A stretch of DNA of 64,000 nt from Geobacteraceae bacterium. Lineage in GTDB: Bacteria > Desulfobacterota > Desulfuromonadia > Geobacterales > Pseudopelobacteraceae. Where the stretch lies: NCBI GenBank assembly GCA_016720395.1, contig JADKKR010000009.1:1-64000 (forward strand), read 5' to 3'. Made by a program: the position numbers and the translations under genes. Below, piece by piece: positions 25,851-34,414 of this stretch. Each line of letters begins with the position of its first letter. Position 1 is the first letter of the stretch. The notes below the pieces were generated by a model, which did not search any database, was not told the DNA's origin, and saw only the letters and a list, made by a program, of their open reading frames with translations.

Positions 25851-28190
25851 ATGAGACTGCGGCTTGAAAACCAGGGCAGGATAACTCTTCCGGAGGAAGT
25901 GACCAGTGCCCTTGGCGTGTCATCCGGTGACGAGATCAGCCTTGAGCCGTGTGACGGCGGTTTCCTGATCACACGCCACGTCGTTCCCGTCCCGTCCTCC
26001 CGGACGCAGGTGGTTGTATCGTCCCCGGTAGATCAGCCGGAAACCGGGGGACTGAAAGAGGCCGTTGCCAGGAAGAACCTGCAGACATCGATGGAGGCAA
26101 TCAGAGGGGTCGGGCCGAAGCTGTCCGAGCTGCTGGCCAGGCGTGGGGTCAGGAATGTCGAGGATGCACTGTATCTGCTGCCGCACCGTTATGAGGACCG
26201 TCGCCAGGTGCAGGATATTTCCAGGCTGCGTCCGGGGCTGACAGAGGTCTTCTCGGGCAGGGTGCTTTCCGCCGGTATGACGGCAACAAAGGGAGGACGT
26301 CGTTTTTTCGAGGCTGTTGTAGCCGATGACACCGGCAGCGTGACGCTGAAATGGTTCAACAGTAACCCGACCTTCATGAAACGGGTCTGGCGTGTGGACC
26401 GGGTCGGGGTATTTACGGGAGAAGCCGCCCAGTTTGGCTATCAGCGCGAAGTCCACCATCCCGATGCGGAATGGCTCGAGCCCGGTAAAGGAGTTGCTGA
26501 TGTCCTGGCGGCAGATCCGGTCAATTTCGGCAGGATCGTACCTGTCTACCCGCTGACCGAGGGTCTCAGCCAGAAGGTCATGCGGCGGGTGATGAAAGAG
26601 GTTGTGGATGGTTTTCTGTCCAATGTCAGAGAGCTGATTCCGGGGAATATCCTGCAGCCGCTAAACTTGCCGGGCCTGCGTGACTCCCTGCGGGATGTTC
26701 ACCTGCCGCCGCCGGAGTCGCTGCTGGATGATCTGAATTCCGGAAAGACTCCGGCTCACCGGGCACTGGCCTTTGACGAGTTCTTTTACTGGGAGCTGGG
26801 ACTTGCCCTGAAGCGGCGCGGCGTTACTCTGGAAGAGGGGATCGCCTTCCAGGTCACCCACCGCTACACGAAACAGCTTGCCAGGCTGCTTCCCTTTGAA
26901 CTTACCCAGGCCCAGCGACGGGTGCTGTCCGAGATCAAGACTGACATGATGTCTCCCCATCCCATGCATCGCCTGGTGCAGGGGGACGTGGGGTGCGGCA
27001 AGACGCTGGTCGCGTTGATGGCTGCGCTGGTCGCAGTTGAAAATGGTTATCAGGTCGCCATCATGGCACCGACCGAGATCCTGGCCGAGCAGCACTGGCT
27101 TGTTATCCATCGATGGTGTGCAGAACTGGGCGTCGTGAGTGTTCTTATAACGGCAGGCTTGAAGGGCCGTGCCAAGTCTGAAGCGCTTGCCCAGGTTGCA
27201 GACGGCAGGGCCGATATTGTCATCGGAACCCATGCGGTTATCCAGGAAAAGATCGGCTTTGCCCGACTGGGGCTTGGCATAATTGACGAGCAGCATCGCT
27301 TCGGTGTCCTGCAGCGGGGCATCCTCAGGAAAAAGGGCACGAACCCGGATATACTGGTCATGACAGCCACTCCAATCCCGCGCACGCTGGCCATGACGCT
27401 CTTCGGCGACCTGTCTCTTTCTGTGATAGACGAACTGCCTCCCGGTCGGACGCCGGTTGAAACGAAGGTGTTTTTCGAATCCCGGCGGGCCCAGGTGTAC
27501 GGCATAATCAATGAGGAAGTCTCAAAGGGCCATCAGGCCTATGTCATCTATCCGCTGGTCGAGGAGACCGAGAAGTCCGATCTGAAAGCTGCCAGCCAGA
27601 TGGCCGAACATCTGGAGCGTGATGTGTTCCCCGACCTGCGCATCGGCCTGTTGCATGGCCGGATGAGCCCTGAAGAGAAAGAGTCCGTTATGGGCTCTTT
27701 CAAGGCCCGTGAACTGGATATACTCGTATCCACCACCGTGATCGAAGTCGGCATCGATGTTCCCAACGCTACCGTGATGGTCATCGAGCATGCCGAGCGG
27801 TTCGGTCTGTCCCAGCTTCACCAGTTGCGGGGCAGGGTAGGCCGCGGCAGCGCCCGATCACGCTGTATACTTCTGACACCGGGCAGGTTGTCGGAGGATG
27901 GCGAGAGGCGCCTGCGTGTCATGGAATCAACCAGCGACGGGTTCCGTATTGCAGAGGCAGACCTCGAGATTCGCGGACCGGGCGATTTTCTCGGTACCCG
28001 GCAGTCCGGTATGCCTGACTTCCGGGTGGCCAATATACTGCGCGACGCCTCGATCCTTGAGCAGGCGCGACAGTCCGCTTTTGACCTTCTGGAGTCTGAT
28101 CCGGAACTTTCAGCATCAGAGCACGTTTCACTCAAAGAGGAATTGTTACGGCGCTGGGGACAACGACTGGAACTGGCGGCGACAGGGTAA
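25851..28190 (+). CDS. recG: ATP-dependent DNA helicase RecG with an AbrB-like N-terminal extension
   Basis: 779 residues against about 690 for E. coli RecG. Residues 1-45 read like a SpoVT/AbrB swapped-hairpin domain (ENQGRITLPEEVTSALGV, then GDEISLEPCDGGFLITRH). The RecG wedge region begins near residue 85 (AIRGVGPKLSELLARRGV). Walker A lysine is K384 in GDVGCGKTLVALM. The DEQHRFG motif II and QLRGRVGRG motif VI are intact. RecG remodels stalled forks and Holliday junctions. There is no strong ribosome site before ATG 25851, but the extension is clean coding sequence in the same frame. The extension may bind DNA or help dimerise; that is inference. Confidence 0.93.
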   Translation: MRLRLENQGRITLPEEVTSALGVSSGDEISLEPCDGGFLITRHVVPVPSSRTQVVVSSPVDQPETGGLKEAVARKNLQTSMEAIRGVGPKLSELLARRGVRNVEDALYLLPHRYEDRRQVQDISRLRPGLTEVFSGRVLSAGMTATKGGRRFFEAVVADDTGSVTLKWFNSNPTFMKRVWRVDRVGVFTGEAAQFGYQREVHHPDAEWLEPGKGVADVLAADPVNFGRIVPVYPLTEGLSQKVMRRVMKEVVDGFLSNVRELIPGNILQPLNLPGLRDSLRDVHLPPPESLLDDLNSGKTPAHRALAFDEFFYWELGLALKRRGVTLEEGIAFQVTHRYTKQLARLLPFELTQAQRRVLSEIKTDMMSPHPMHRLVQGDVGCGKTLVALMAALVAVENGYQVAIMAPTEILAEQHWLVIHRWCAELGVVSVLITAGLKGRAKSEALAQVADGRADIVIGTHAVIQEKIGFARLGLGIIDEQHRFGVLQRGILRKKGTNPDILVMTATPIPRTLAMTLFGDLSLSVIDELPPGRTPVETKVFFESRRAQVYGIINEEVSKGHQAYVIYPLVEETEKSDLKAASQMAEHLERDVFPDLRIGLLHGRMSPEEKESVMGSFKARELDILVSTTVIEVGIDVPNATVMVIEHAERFGLSQLHQLRGRVGRGSARSRCILLTPGRLSEDGERRLRVMESTSDGFRIAEADLEIRGPGDFLGTRQSGMPDFRVANILRDASILEQARQSAFDLLESDPELSASEHVSLKEELLRRWGQRLELAATG

Positions 28191-28199
28191 AGAGAATTC

Positions 28200-29180
28200 A
28201 TGCGTGTTGTGACTGGCCGGGACATAGCTCAGGGAATTATTCACGATTCTGCGGTAACCATCGGCAACTTTGACGGTGTACACCGCGGCCACCGGGAGAT
28301 ATTCCGCCATCTCGTCTCCTGTGCTGCCCAGCGAAAACTCCAATCGGTCGTGGTGACGTTCGAGCCGCACCCGTTAAAGGTGCTTTCTGCAGAAGCCCCG
28401 CCGCCGATGATTACCACCTTTGATCAGAAGGTTTCGCTGATTGCTTCATCCGGCGTTGACGCTCTGGTTGTTGTGCCGTTTACGGAGGAGTTCTCCCGCA
28501 TGACTGCCGATGATTTTGTGCGGGATATCCTGTGTGTTTCACTTGGAATGCGTCACATCATCATCGGTCATGATTACGCTTTTGGAAAGGGTCGCGCGGG
28601 CAACTACCTGACCCTGGAACGAATTGCTGCGGAAAAAGGGTTCACTCTCGAGGACATGGATCCGGTCGGCGGGGAAGGACTGATTTACAGTAGCAGTCTC
28701 GCCCGGCGCCTGATTGCCTCCGGGGATATGGAGGCCGCTTCAGAGGTTCTCGGTCGCTACCACCTGATCACGGGAACCGTGGTCCATGGCCGCGATATCG
28801 GCCGCTCTATCGGTTTTCCCACCGCAAACATATCCACACACAACGAACTGCTTCCACCGGACGGTGTCTATGCCGTCATGGTTTCGATCGCCGGCAGATC
28901 GCTCAAAGGTTCCTGCAGCATCGGACTGAATCCGACGTTTGACGGTGGCAAGCGTTCGATCGAAGTCTTCATGCTGGATTTTTCAGATCAGATCTACGGC
29001 CGGGAGATCACTGTCTGTTTTGTACAAAAAATGCGGGATATCAAAAAATTTGCCGATGTCTCAGAGCTTGTCGTCGCCATAACCCGGGATGTCCGTTTTT
29101 CGCGGGATATCCTGGATACCGTCGAGCCAGCCAAGCTTCAGCCTGTTGAGGAAATGAGGCTCAATGAAATCGAGATGTGA
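28200..29180 (+). CDS. ribF: bifunctional riboflavin kinase / FAD synthetase
   Basis: 326 residues. The N-terminal FAD synthetase domain has VTIGNFDGVHRGHREI (nucleotidyltransferase HxGH-type) and IIGHDYAFGKGR. The C-terminal riboflavin kinase domain has GRSIGFPTANI and the FDGGKRSIEVFMLDF block. It makes FMN and FAD. It starts 9 nt after recG and overlaps the next gene by 17 nt, so it is part of one unit. Confidence 0.96.
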   Translation: MRVVTGRDIAQGIIHDSAVTIGNFDGVHRGHREIFRHLVSCAAQRKLQSVVVTFEPHPLKVLSAEAPPPMITTFDQKVSLIASSGVDALVVVPFTEEFSRMTADDFVRDILCVSLGMRHIIIGHDYAFGKGRAGNYLTLERIAAEKGFTLEDMDPVGGEGLIYSSSLARRLIASGDMEAASEVLGRYHLITGTVVHGRDIGRSIGFPTANISTHNELLPPDGVYAVMVSIAGRSLKGSCSIGLNPTFDGGKRSIEVFMLDFSDQIYGREITVCFVQKMRDIKKFADVSELVVAITRDVRFSRDILDTVEPAKLQPVEEMRLNEIEM

Positions 29181-30195
29181 CCTTAAATTCTGGCTTGGCG
29201 TTGGCGTCAGCCTTTTTTTCATGGTGCTGCTGTTCAGGAAAATCGACTTCAATCAGCTCTGGTCTGCCCTGAGTACCGTTGATTACCGCTACATACTCAT
29301 AGCTGTTGTAAGCACGTTCGTCAGTTATTTTCTCCGGGCTGTTCGCTGGCACTATCTGCTCATCCCTGAAAAGCGAATCCCGTTGTCATCGCTCTACCCG
29401 GCCACCATTATCGGTTACATGGCCAACAACGTGCTTCCGGCGCGACTTGGAGAATTTGTGCGGGCCTATGTCCTGGCACAGCGCGAGGGACTGCCGACCG
29501 CGTCTGTCTTTGCTTCACTGGTGATTGACCGCCTCTTTGACGGTTTCACGGTCATGCTGATCCTCCTGTTCACGCTATTCACCCTGCGGCTGCCCCAAGG
29601 TCTTGCGGAAGCTGAAACGATGCTGAAAACCGGTGGAATCGTCACGTTTGTCCTGTATGCAGGTGTCGTTGCCTTTTTAATTCTGCTGAAGCATCAAACC
29701 ATGCGTACCCTTGCCTGGACGGGGATACTGCTGAAACCCTTTCCGCAGCGTTTGACAGACCGGATTATGCCGCTGCTCGGTTCCTTTATCGGTGGTATCA
29801 GGATGTCCTCCAGGGGGTCGCATATTGTCGCGGTGCTGCTGTCGTCAATGGCCATCTGGTTTTTTTGTATCATTCCGGTGGACATGGTGCTGCAGGGTTT
29901 TGACATCCACCTCCCGATCACGGCTTCGATGTTCATTCTGGTGCTTCTGGTTTTTGCCGTGATGGTTCCGGCATCACCCGGTTTCATCGGTACCTATCAC
30001 TATGCCTGTTACAAGGGGCTTTCTGCTTTCGGCATCGCCGAATCGACGTCGGTGAGCATTGCGCTGGTTCTTCACGGCACAGCATTTTTCCCGGTTATAA
30101 TTGCCGGATTTTATCACCTGTGGCGATCAAAGCTGTCCCTGAAGGGTGTGAGCAGCAGCGCAACTGCTGTGCCGGATCAGTGTCAAAAAGGTTAA
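29164..30195 (+). CDS. UPF0104 / lysylphosphatidylglycerol synthase-type membrane protein
   Basis: 343 residues with about seven hydrophobic spans. It matches the flippase-like half of the LPG synthase/UPF0104 family: FRKIDFNQLWSALSTVDYRY, then NNVLPARLGEFVRAYVLAQREG and a later VPASPGFIGTYHYA. It has no aminoacyl-transferase domain. Members are found with lipid or glycan export genes. Its ATG lies inside ribF (17-nt overlap). Next come a radical SAM enzyme and a DUF2723 protein, which suggests an envelope lipid or glycolipid task, but the substrate is unknown. Confidence 0.8.
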   Translation: MKSRCDLKFWLGVGVSLFFMVLLFRKIDFNQLWSALSTVDYRYILIAVVSTFVSYFLRAVRWHYLLIPEKRIPLSSLYPATIIGYMANNVLPARLGEFVRAYVLAQREGLPTASVFASLVIDRLFDGFTVMLILLFTLFTLRLPQGLAEAETMLKTGGIVTFVLYAGVVAFLILLKHQTMRTLAWTGILLKPFPQRLTDRIMPLLGSFIGGIRMSSRGSHIVAVLLSSMAIWFFCIIPVDMVLQGFDIHLPITASMFILVLLVFAVMVPASPGFIGTYHYACYKGLSAFGIAESTSVSIALVLHGTAFFPVIIAGFYHLWRSKLSLKGVSSSATAVPDQCQKG

Positions 30196-30219
30196 TGACA
30201 TGGAAGCCATGGTGACACT

Positions 30220-31626
30220 ATGAAAGTAGTTCTGCTGAATCCCTACAGGGAAAGAAGCGATCATGTCGCCCCTGACCTCGGTCTCGGATATCTGGCGGCC
30301 TGGACCCGTAAAGCCGGTCATGACATAACACTCATTGACCCTAATAACGCGCGCATTTCGCGTGAAGATCTGCATGCACGACTGCTCGAACTTGGTCCTG
30401 AAGTCGTCGGCATCAAAGTCTTCACGCAAGACCTCTCCTCAGCCCGGGAGACGTTCAAATTTCTCAGAGTGCATCTGCCTTCAGCAGTTCTGGTGGCTGG
30501 AGGTGCACATCCGTCTGCTGTTCCTGAACAGGTGCTGAACACACTCCCCGAGGTGGATTATGCCTTCAGGGGTGAAGCAGAGATCGGCTTCGCCAGGTTT
30601 CTCGATTTTCTCTGCGGTTCATGTGCTATTGAAGATGTACCGGGTCTGATATGGCGTGATGGAAGCGGGATACGCATCAATGATCAGGTTTTTATCAAGA
30701 ATCTGGATGAGTTGGGAATTCCTGCATGGGATCTTATAGATCCCCGCGATTACAGTGATACCGCCGAGACCTTTCGCAAGGCATTTCCTGCGGCCCCCAT
30801 ATCCATTACCCGGGGCTGTCCGTTTCCCTGCACCTATTGCGCCGGACACATCATCTCGGGCAAACCGATCAGGTCGCGTTCCATTGAGCATGTCCTCAAT
30901 GAAATGCAGTATCTGATGACTGAGTTCGGGGTGAAGGAATTCAATATCGTCGATGACAATTTCACACATAATCGGGCCGTTGTCGAATCGTTCTGCCGGG
31001 GAATCATTGATCGAAAACTTGATATCTCCTGGTCAGGCTCAACGGGAATACGACTGGATTCGCTGGATGAGGAACTGCTTGGGCTTATGCGCAGGTCAGG
31101 CTGCTATTCGTTTTATGTGGGAATCGAATCCGGTTCCCAACGTATTCTGGATTTGATGAAAAAGCATCTTACCCTTGACAAGATCCGTCAAGGGGTGCAG
31201 ATGATAAACCGATCAGGGATTGATGTTTCTGGTTTCTTCATAATCGGGTTTCCCGGTGAAACCCGCAATGATATCATTGACACCATAGCGTTTGCGGCTG
31301 AATTGCCGCTTTTTAAAGCTCATTTCTTCCACTTTACGGCTTTGCCCGCGACCGAAGCATATGATTCTCTTGCTACAGCCGGCAAGATAGCCGGATTCGA
31401 TGATTCGATGTTCATGGATGTGTCATATGTGCCGGACGGCATGACCCCCCACGAACTGAAGTCCCTGCTTCGCAAGGCGTACCTGACGTTTTACCTGAGG
31501 CCGGCAGTGATATCCAGGCTGTTGTTGAGACTTGGTTCAGCTCGGCAATTGCGATTGATACTTAAAAAAATGATCAACTATTTTTTCAATACTACAGCGG
31601 CAGGCAGGAAGGACAGCAGGGTATGA
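30220..31626 (+). CDS. B12-binding-domain radical SAM protein
   Basis: 468 residues. The N-terminal Rossmann-like domain, of the cobalamin-binding type (VVLLNPYRE, GLGYLAAWTRKAGHDI), lacks an obvious DxHxxG. The radical SAM domain follows with C200-x3-C204-x2-C207 in RGCPFPCTYC, then VGIESGSQRILDLMKK. This layout is that of the BchE/HpnJ-like class, whose members modify lipids, hopanoids and other molecules. It overlaps the DUF2723 gene by 4 nt (ATGA), so the two are translationally linked. The product is not predictable from sequence. Confidence 0.8.
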   Translation: MKVVLLNPYRERSDHVAPDLGLGYLAAWTRKAGHDITLIDPNNARISREDLHARLLELGPEVVGIKVFTQDLSSARETFKFLRVHLPSAVLVAGGAHPSAVPEQVLNTLPEVDYAFRGEAEIGFARFLDFLCGSCAIEDVPGLIWRDGSGIRINDQVFIKNLDELGIPAWDLIDPRDYSDTAETFRKAFPAAPISITRGCPFPCTYCAGHIISGKPIRSRSIEHVLNEMQYLMTEFGVKEFNIVDDNFTHNRAVVESFCRGIIDRKLDISWSGSTGIRLDSLDEELLGLMRRSGCYSFYVGIESGSQRILDLMKKHLTLDKIRQGVQMINRSGIDVSGFFIIGFPGETRNDIIDTIAFAAELPLFKAHFFHFTALPATEAYDSLATAGKIAGFDDSMFMDVSYVPDGMTPHELKSLLRKAYLTFYLRPAVISRLLLRLGSARQLRLILKKMINYFFNTTAAGRKDSRV

Positions 31627-33476
31627 GGCGGTTGAAGATTGATATCTGGGCGATTCTTTCGCTCACCGTGCCATTTTTTGTGTACATGATGACACTGGCT
31701 CCGTCGGTAACCTTCTTCGACAGCGGTGAGTTTCTGACTGCAATTGCATCGCTTGGATCTGCTCATTCGCCCGGTTATCCGTTGTTTTTGATGTTCGCCA
31801 AGCCGTTTACCTGGATTCCTCTTGGAAATATCGCCTTTCGCATCAACATGGCGACCGCCTTTTCTTCCTCCCTGGCCTGCCTGAGCGTCTACTTCCTGAC
31901 AACATCTCTGCTGAAGGATGAGCATCTGGTTGACGACAAGCGGTTTTCCGATTTTGCGGTCAAGGCCTCAGGGTTTGCCGCCGCCTGCAGCTTTTCGTTT
32001 ACTCCGCGACTCTGGCTGCAGTCAAATCATGACAAACCCTACCCTCTGCTGGCGTTTATCACCGCGGTTATATTCTATCTGCTGCTGAAATGGCGTGATC
32101 ATTACAAGGCCGGAGATGAACGTCCGGCGTATGTCTATGTGTGCACGTTTCTGGCAGGGCTGTCCATGGGGCTCCACCAGACGGTGGTGCTGCTCCTGCC
32201 GGCATGGTTTCTGTTGATAGTCCTTGCAGACTGGCGCATGCTCACCCGGATCAAAGAGCTTGTGCTTGCCACTGCGTTTGCCATGTTCGGATTTTCCGTG
32301 CATCTGTATCTCCCGCTGCGGGCAACTCAAAACCCTTTGCTGAACTGGGGTGATTCCAAGACATCCTCCCAGTTTCTCTGGCACTTTCTCCGCAGAGGTT
32401 ATCCGGAAGAACTGCACGCACGTGACCTTTCGCTGTTATGGGCCCAAATCAAAGCGTTCAATGTTCCCCGCGAATTCAGCTGGATGGGAGCCGTGCTGGT
32501 GCTGTTTGCCCTGATCTGCCTGTGGCGGAGGCAACGGGATGTCGTTATCGCTTATCTGGCGGGAGTGGCGGCTTTTCTTCTCGTCATTGTCGGCCATTTC
32601 AACGCCACGCCGGATTTTATCTTTCTGACAGAGGAATTTTTTACCCCGCTGTACCTCCTGTCTGCGATGCTGGTCGGTGTCGGTCTCTTCCATGTGCTGG
32701 GTTACGCTGTCCGCAACGCCAGTCTTCCTGTTTGCTACGATCTCAAGGTCTATGTCCTGGTCCTGATTCTGCTGTTCTCATTGCCGGTATCGCTCTGTGC
32801 AGTCAATTATTACGAGAATGACCAGCACAACAATTACATCGCATTCGATTATGCCACCAATTCACTGCGCTCGCTGCCGCAGGATGCTGTCATGTTCACC
32901 TGGGGGGACAGCGGTGCCTTTCCGCTCTGGTACCTGCAAGGTGTCGAACGGATGCGTGAAGACCTCGATCTGCCGCATACACCCCACATTGTGTTCGATT
33001 GGTATCTGGATTCAATGCCGCGAATCTTCAAAGACAGTAATCTGCGCAAATTTGATATTCAATATTCGGCAGCAGAAGTCGGCCTGCGTATCGCAGTCAA
33101 CGACCTGATCGACCTGCGCCCGGTTTATGTCGATTTCTCGACCCGCTATTCAATAACATTCAGTGATTATATCCCGGTTCAGAAGGGGATCGTCTACCGC
33201 TTGATGCGGGTCAGTGAACCGCGGGGCCTGCCGGATATATCGGTATGGGAGAACTATAACAATCGCGGCATACTGGAAAGGATATCTTTTCTTGATCTGG
33301 ATACCGGCAAAGCTATTTTGATATATGCCAACAGTTATCTGGAGGCGGGAGAGTTTCTGCTCAGTATCGACAGGTTCGAAGATGGAATGCAGATGTTGAA
33401 CAAGGCTGAACGCATATCTCCCCAGATGAAGGCTTCCAAACAGCAGATATTGATGCGCTACGGGAAAGCGAGGTAA
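31623..33476 (+). CDS. DUF2723 membrane protein (putative glycosyltransferase C-like)
   Basis: 617 residues. The N-terminal two thirds are multi-spanning with the DUF2723 signature: TLAPSVTFFDSGEFLTAI, then AHSPGYPLFLMFAKP. The acidic residue in the first loop is typical of polyprenol-sugar-using GT-C enzymes. The C-terminal third is soluble and probably periplasmic (after about residue 390). It shares the operon with UPF0104 and radical SAM genes. Sugar and acceptor are unknown. Confidence 0.8.
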   Translation: MRRLKIDIWAILSLTVPFFVYMMTLAPSVTFFDSGEFLTAIASLGSAHSPGYPLFLMFAKPFTWIPLGNIAFRINMATAFSSSLACLSVYFLTTSLLKDEHLVDDKRFSDFAVKASGFAAACSFSFTPRLWLQSNHDKPYPLLAFITAVIFYLLLKWRDHYKAGDERPAYVYVCTFLAGLSMGLHQTVVLLLPAWFLLIVLADWRMLTRIKELVLATAFAMFGFSVHLYLPLRATQNPLLNWGDSKTSSQFLWHFLRRGYPEELHARDLSLLWAQIKAFNVPREFSWMGAVLVLFALICLWRRQRDVVIAYLAGVAAFLLVIVGHFNATPDFIFLTEEFFTPLYLLSAMLVGVGLFHVLGYAVRNASLPVCYDLKVYVLVLILLFSLPVSLCAVNYYENDQHNNYIAFDYATNSLRSLPQDAVMFTWGDSGAFPLWYLQGVERMREDLDLPHTPHIVFDWYLDSMPRIFKDSNLRKFDIQYSAAEVGLRIAVNDLIDLRPVYVDFSTRYSITFSDYIPVQKGIVYRLMRVSEPRGLPDISVWENYNNRGILERISFLDLDTGKAILIYANSYLEAGEFLLSIDRFEDGMQMLNKAERISPQMKASKQQILMRYGKAR

Positions 33477-33484
33477 ATGAAACC

Positions 33485-34348
33485 GTGCACAGCCAGGTAA
33501 ACGGAGCCACTCGAATTCTGGGTATCATAGGCCACCCTGTCAGTCATTCATTGTCGCCAGCCATGCACAACGGTGCCTTGCGTGCCTGCGGGTTGAATTA
33601 CGTCTATGTTCCTTTTAAAGTATCTCCCGAAGGTTTGTCGGCGGCTGTGTCCGGTCTGAAAGCTTTGGGTGTCGCAGGCTTCAGCGTGACCATCCCGCAT
33701 AAGACGGCTGTAATGCCCTGTCTTGATGAGCTTGATATCAGCGCTGAGGCTGCCGGAGCGGTAAACACTGTTAAAAACGACGGCGGTCGGCTGATCGGTT
33801 ACAATACGGATGGCGACGGCATGATCAGGTCAATAGCTGATGAGTTCGGTTTCAGCGTCCGGGGCGCCTCAATTGCCATCATCGGTGCCGGAGGTGCCGC
33901 TCGAGGAGCCGTTGCGGCCCTGTGTCGGGCCGGGGCTGCACGGATCATCATTGCCAACCGGACCCGTGAACGTGCCGCCGAGCTTGTTTCAGCCATGTCG
34001 CTCAGGTTTCCTGATACCGGCCTGACAACTGTCGCCGGCTTCAAGGAACTTGAGGAGTGCCTGGATGACATTGACGTGCTTGTAAATACTACATCCGTTG
34101 GCATGGATCGTGATGCTCTTCCTGTTGTGCAGTTAACCCGCCTGCCACCTACGTCCATGGTCTACGATATGGTCTATGCACCGCCGGTAACTCCGCTGCT
34201 GCAGGAGGCAGCAAAGCTGGGGCTTGCCGGGGCCAACGGCCTTGGAATGCTGGCCGCCCAGGGTGAGCTGGCCTTCATAATCTGGACCGGCGTCACTCCG
34301 CCATCCGGCTTGATGAAAAGTGTAATTGACAGGATTTGTGAATGCTAA
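33485..34348 (+). CDS. aroE: shikimate dehydrogenase
   Basis: 287 residues. It reduces 3-dehydroshikimate with NADPH in aromatic amino acid synthesis. Substrate-binding SLSPAMHN and SVTIPHK and the NTDGDG motif are present. The dinucleotide fold is GAGGAARGAVAALC, with NRTRERAAEL giving NADP preference. The start is GTG 33485, since no in-frame ATG fits the conserved opening RILGIIGHPVSHS. A pilB promoter begins 8 nt after its stop, so the operon boundary is here. Confidence 0.96.
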   Translation: MHSQVNGATRILGIIGHPVSHSLSPAMHNGALRACGLNYVYVPFKVSPEGLSAAVSGLKALGVAGFSVTIPHKTAVMPCLDELDISAEAAGAVNTVKNDGGRLIGYNTDGDGMIRSIADEFGFSVRGASIAIIGAGGAARGAVAALCRAGAARIIIANRTRERAAELVSAMSLRFPDTGLTTVAGFKELEECLDDIDVLVNTTSVGMDRDALPVVQLTRLPPTSMVYDMVYAPPVTPLLQEAAKLGLAGANGLGMLAAQGELAFIIWTGVTPPSGLMKSVIDRICEC

Positions 34349-34355
34349 CAACAGC

Positions 34356-34384
34356 TTGACAAGCAGTCCTAATCCGCCTAAAAT
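34356..34384 (+). promoter_or_regulatory. sigma-70 type promoter for pilB
   Basis: TTGACA, a 17-nt spacer, then TAAAAT, directly after the aroE stop and about 30 nt before the pilB start. The -35 is 6/6 and the -10 is 5/6. A GGGGGA ribosome site follows. Confidence 0.75.
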
Positions 34385-34414
34385 CTGCCGCAATCAAATA
34401 TCACCGGGGGAACT

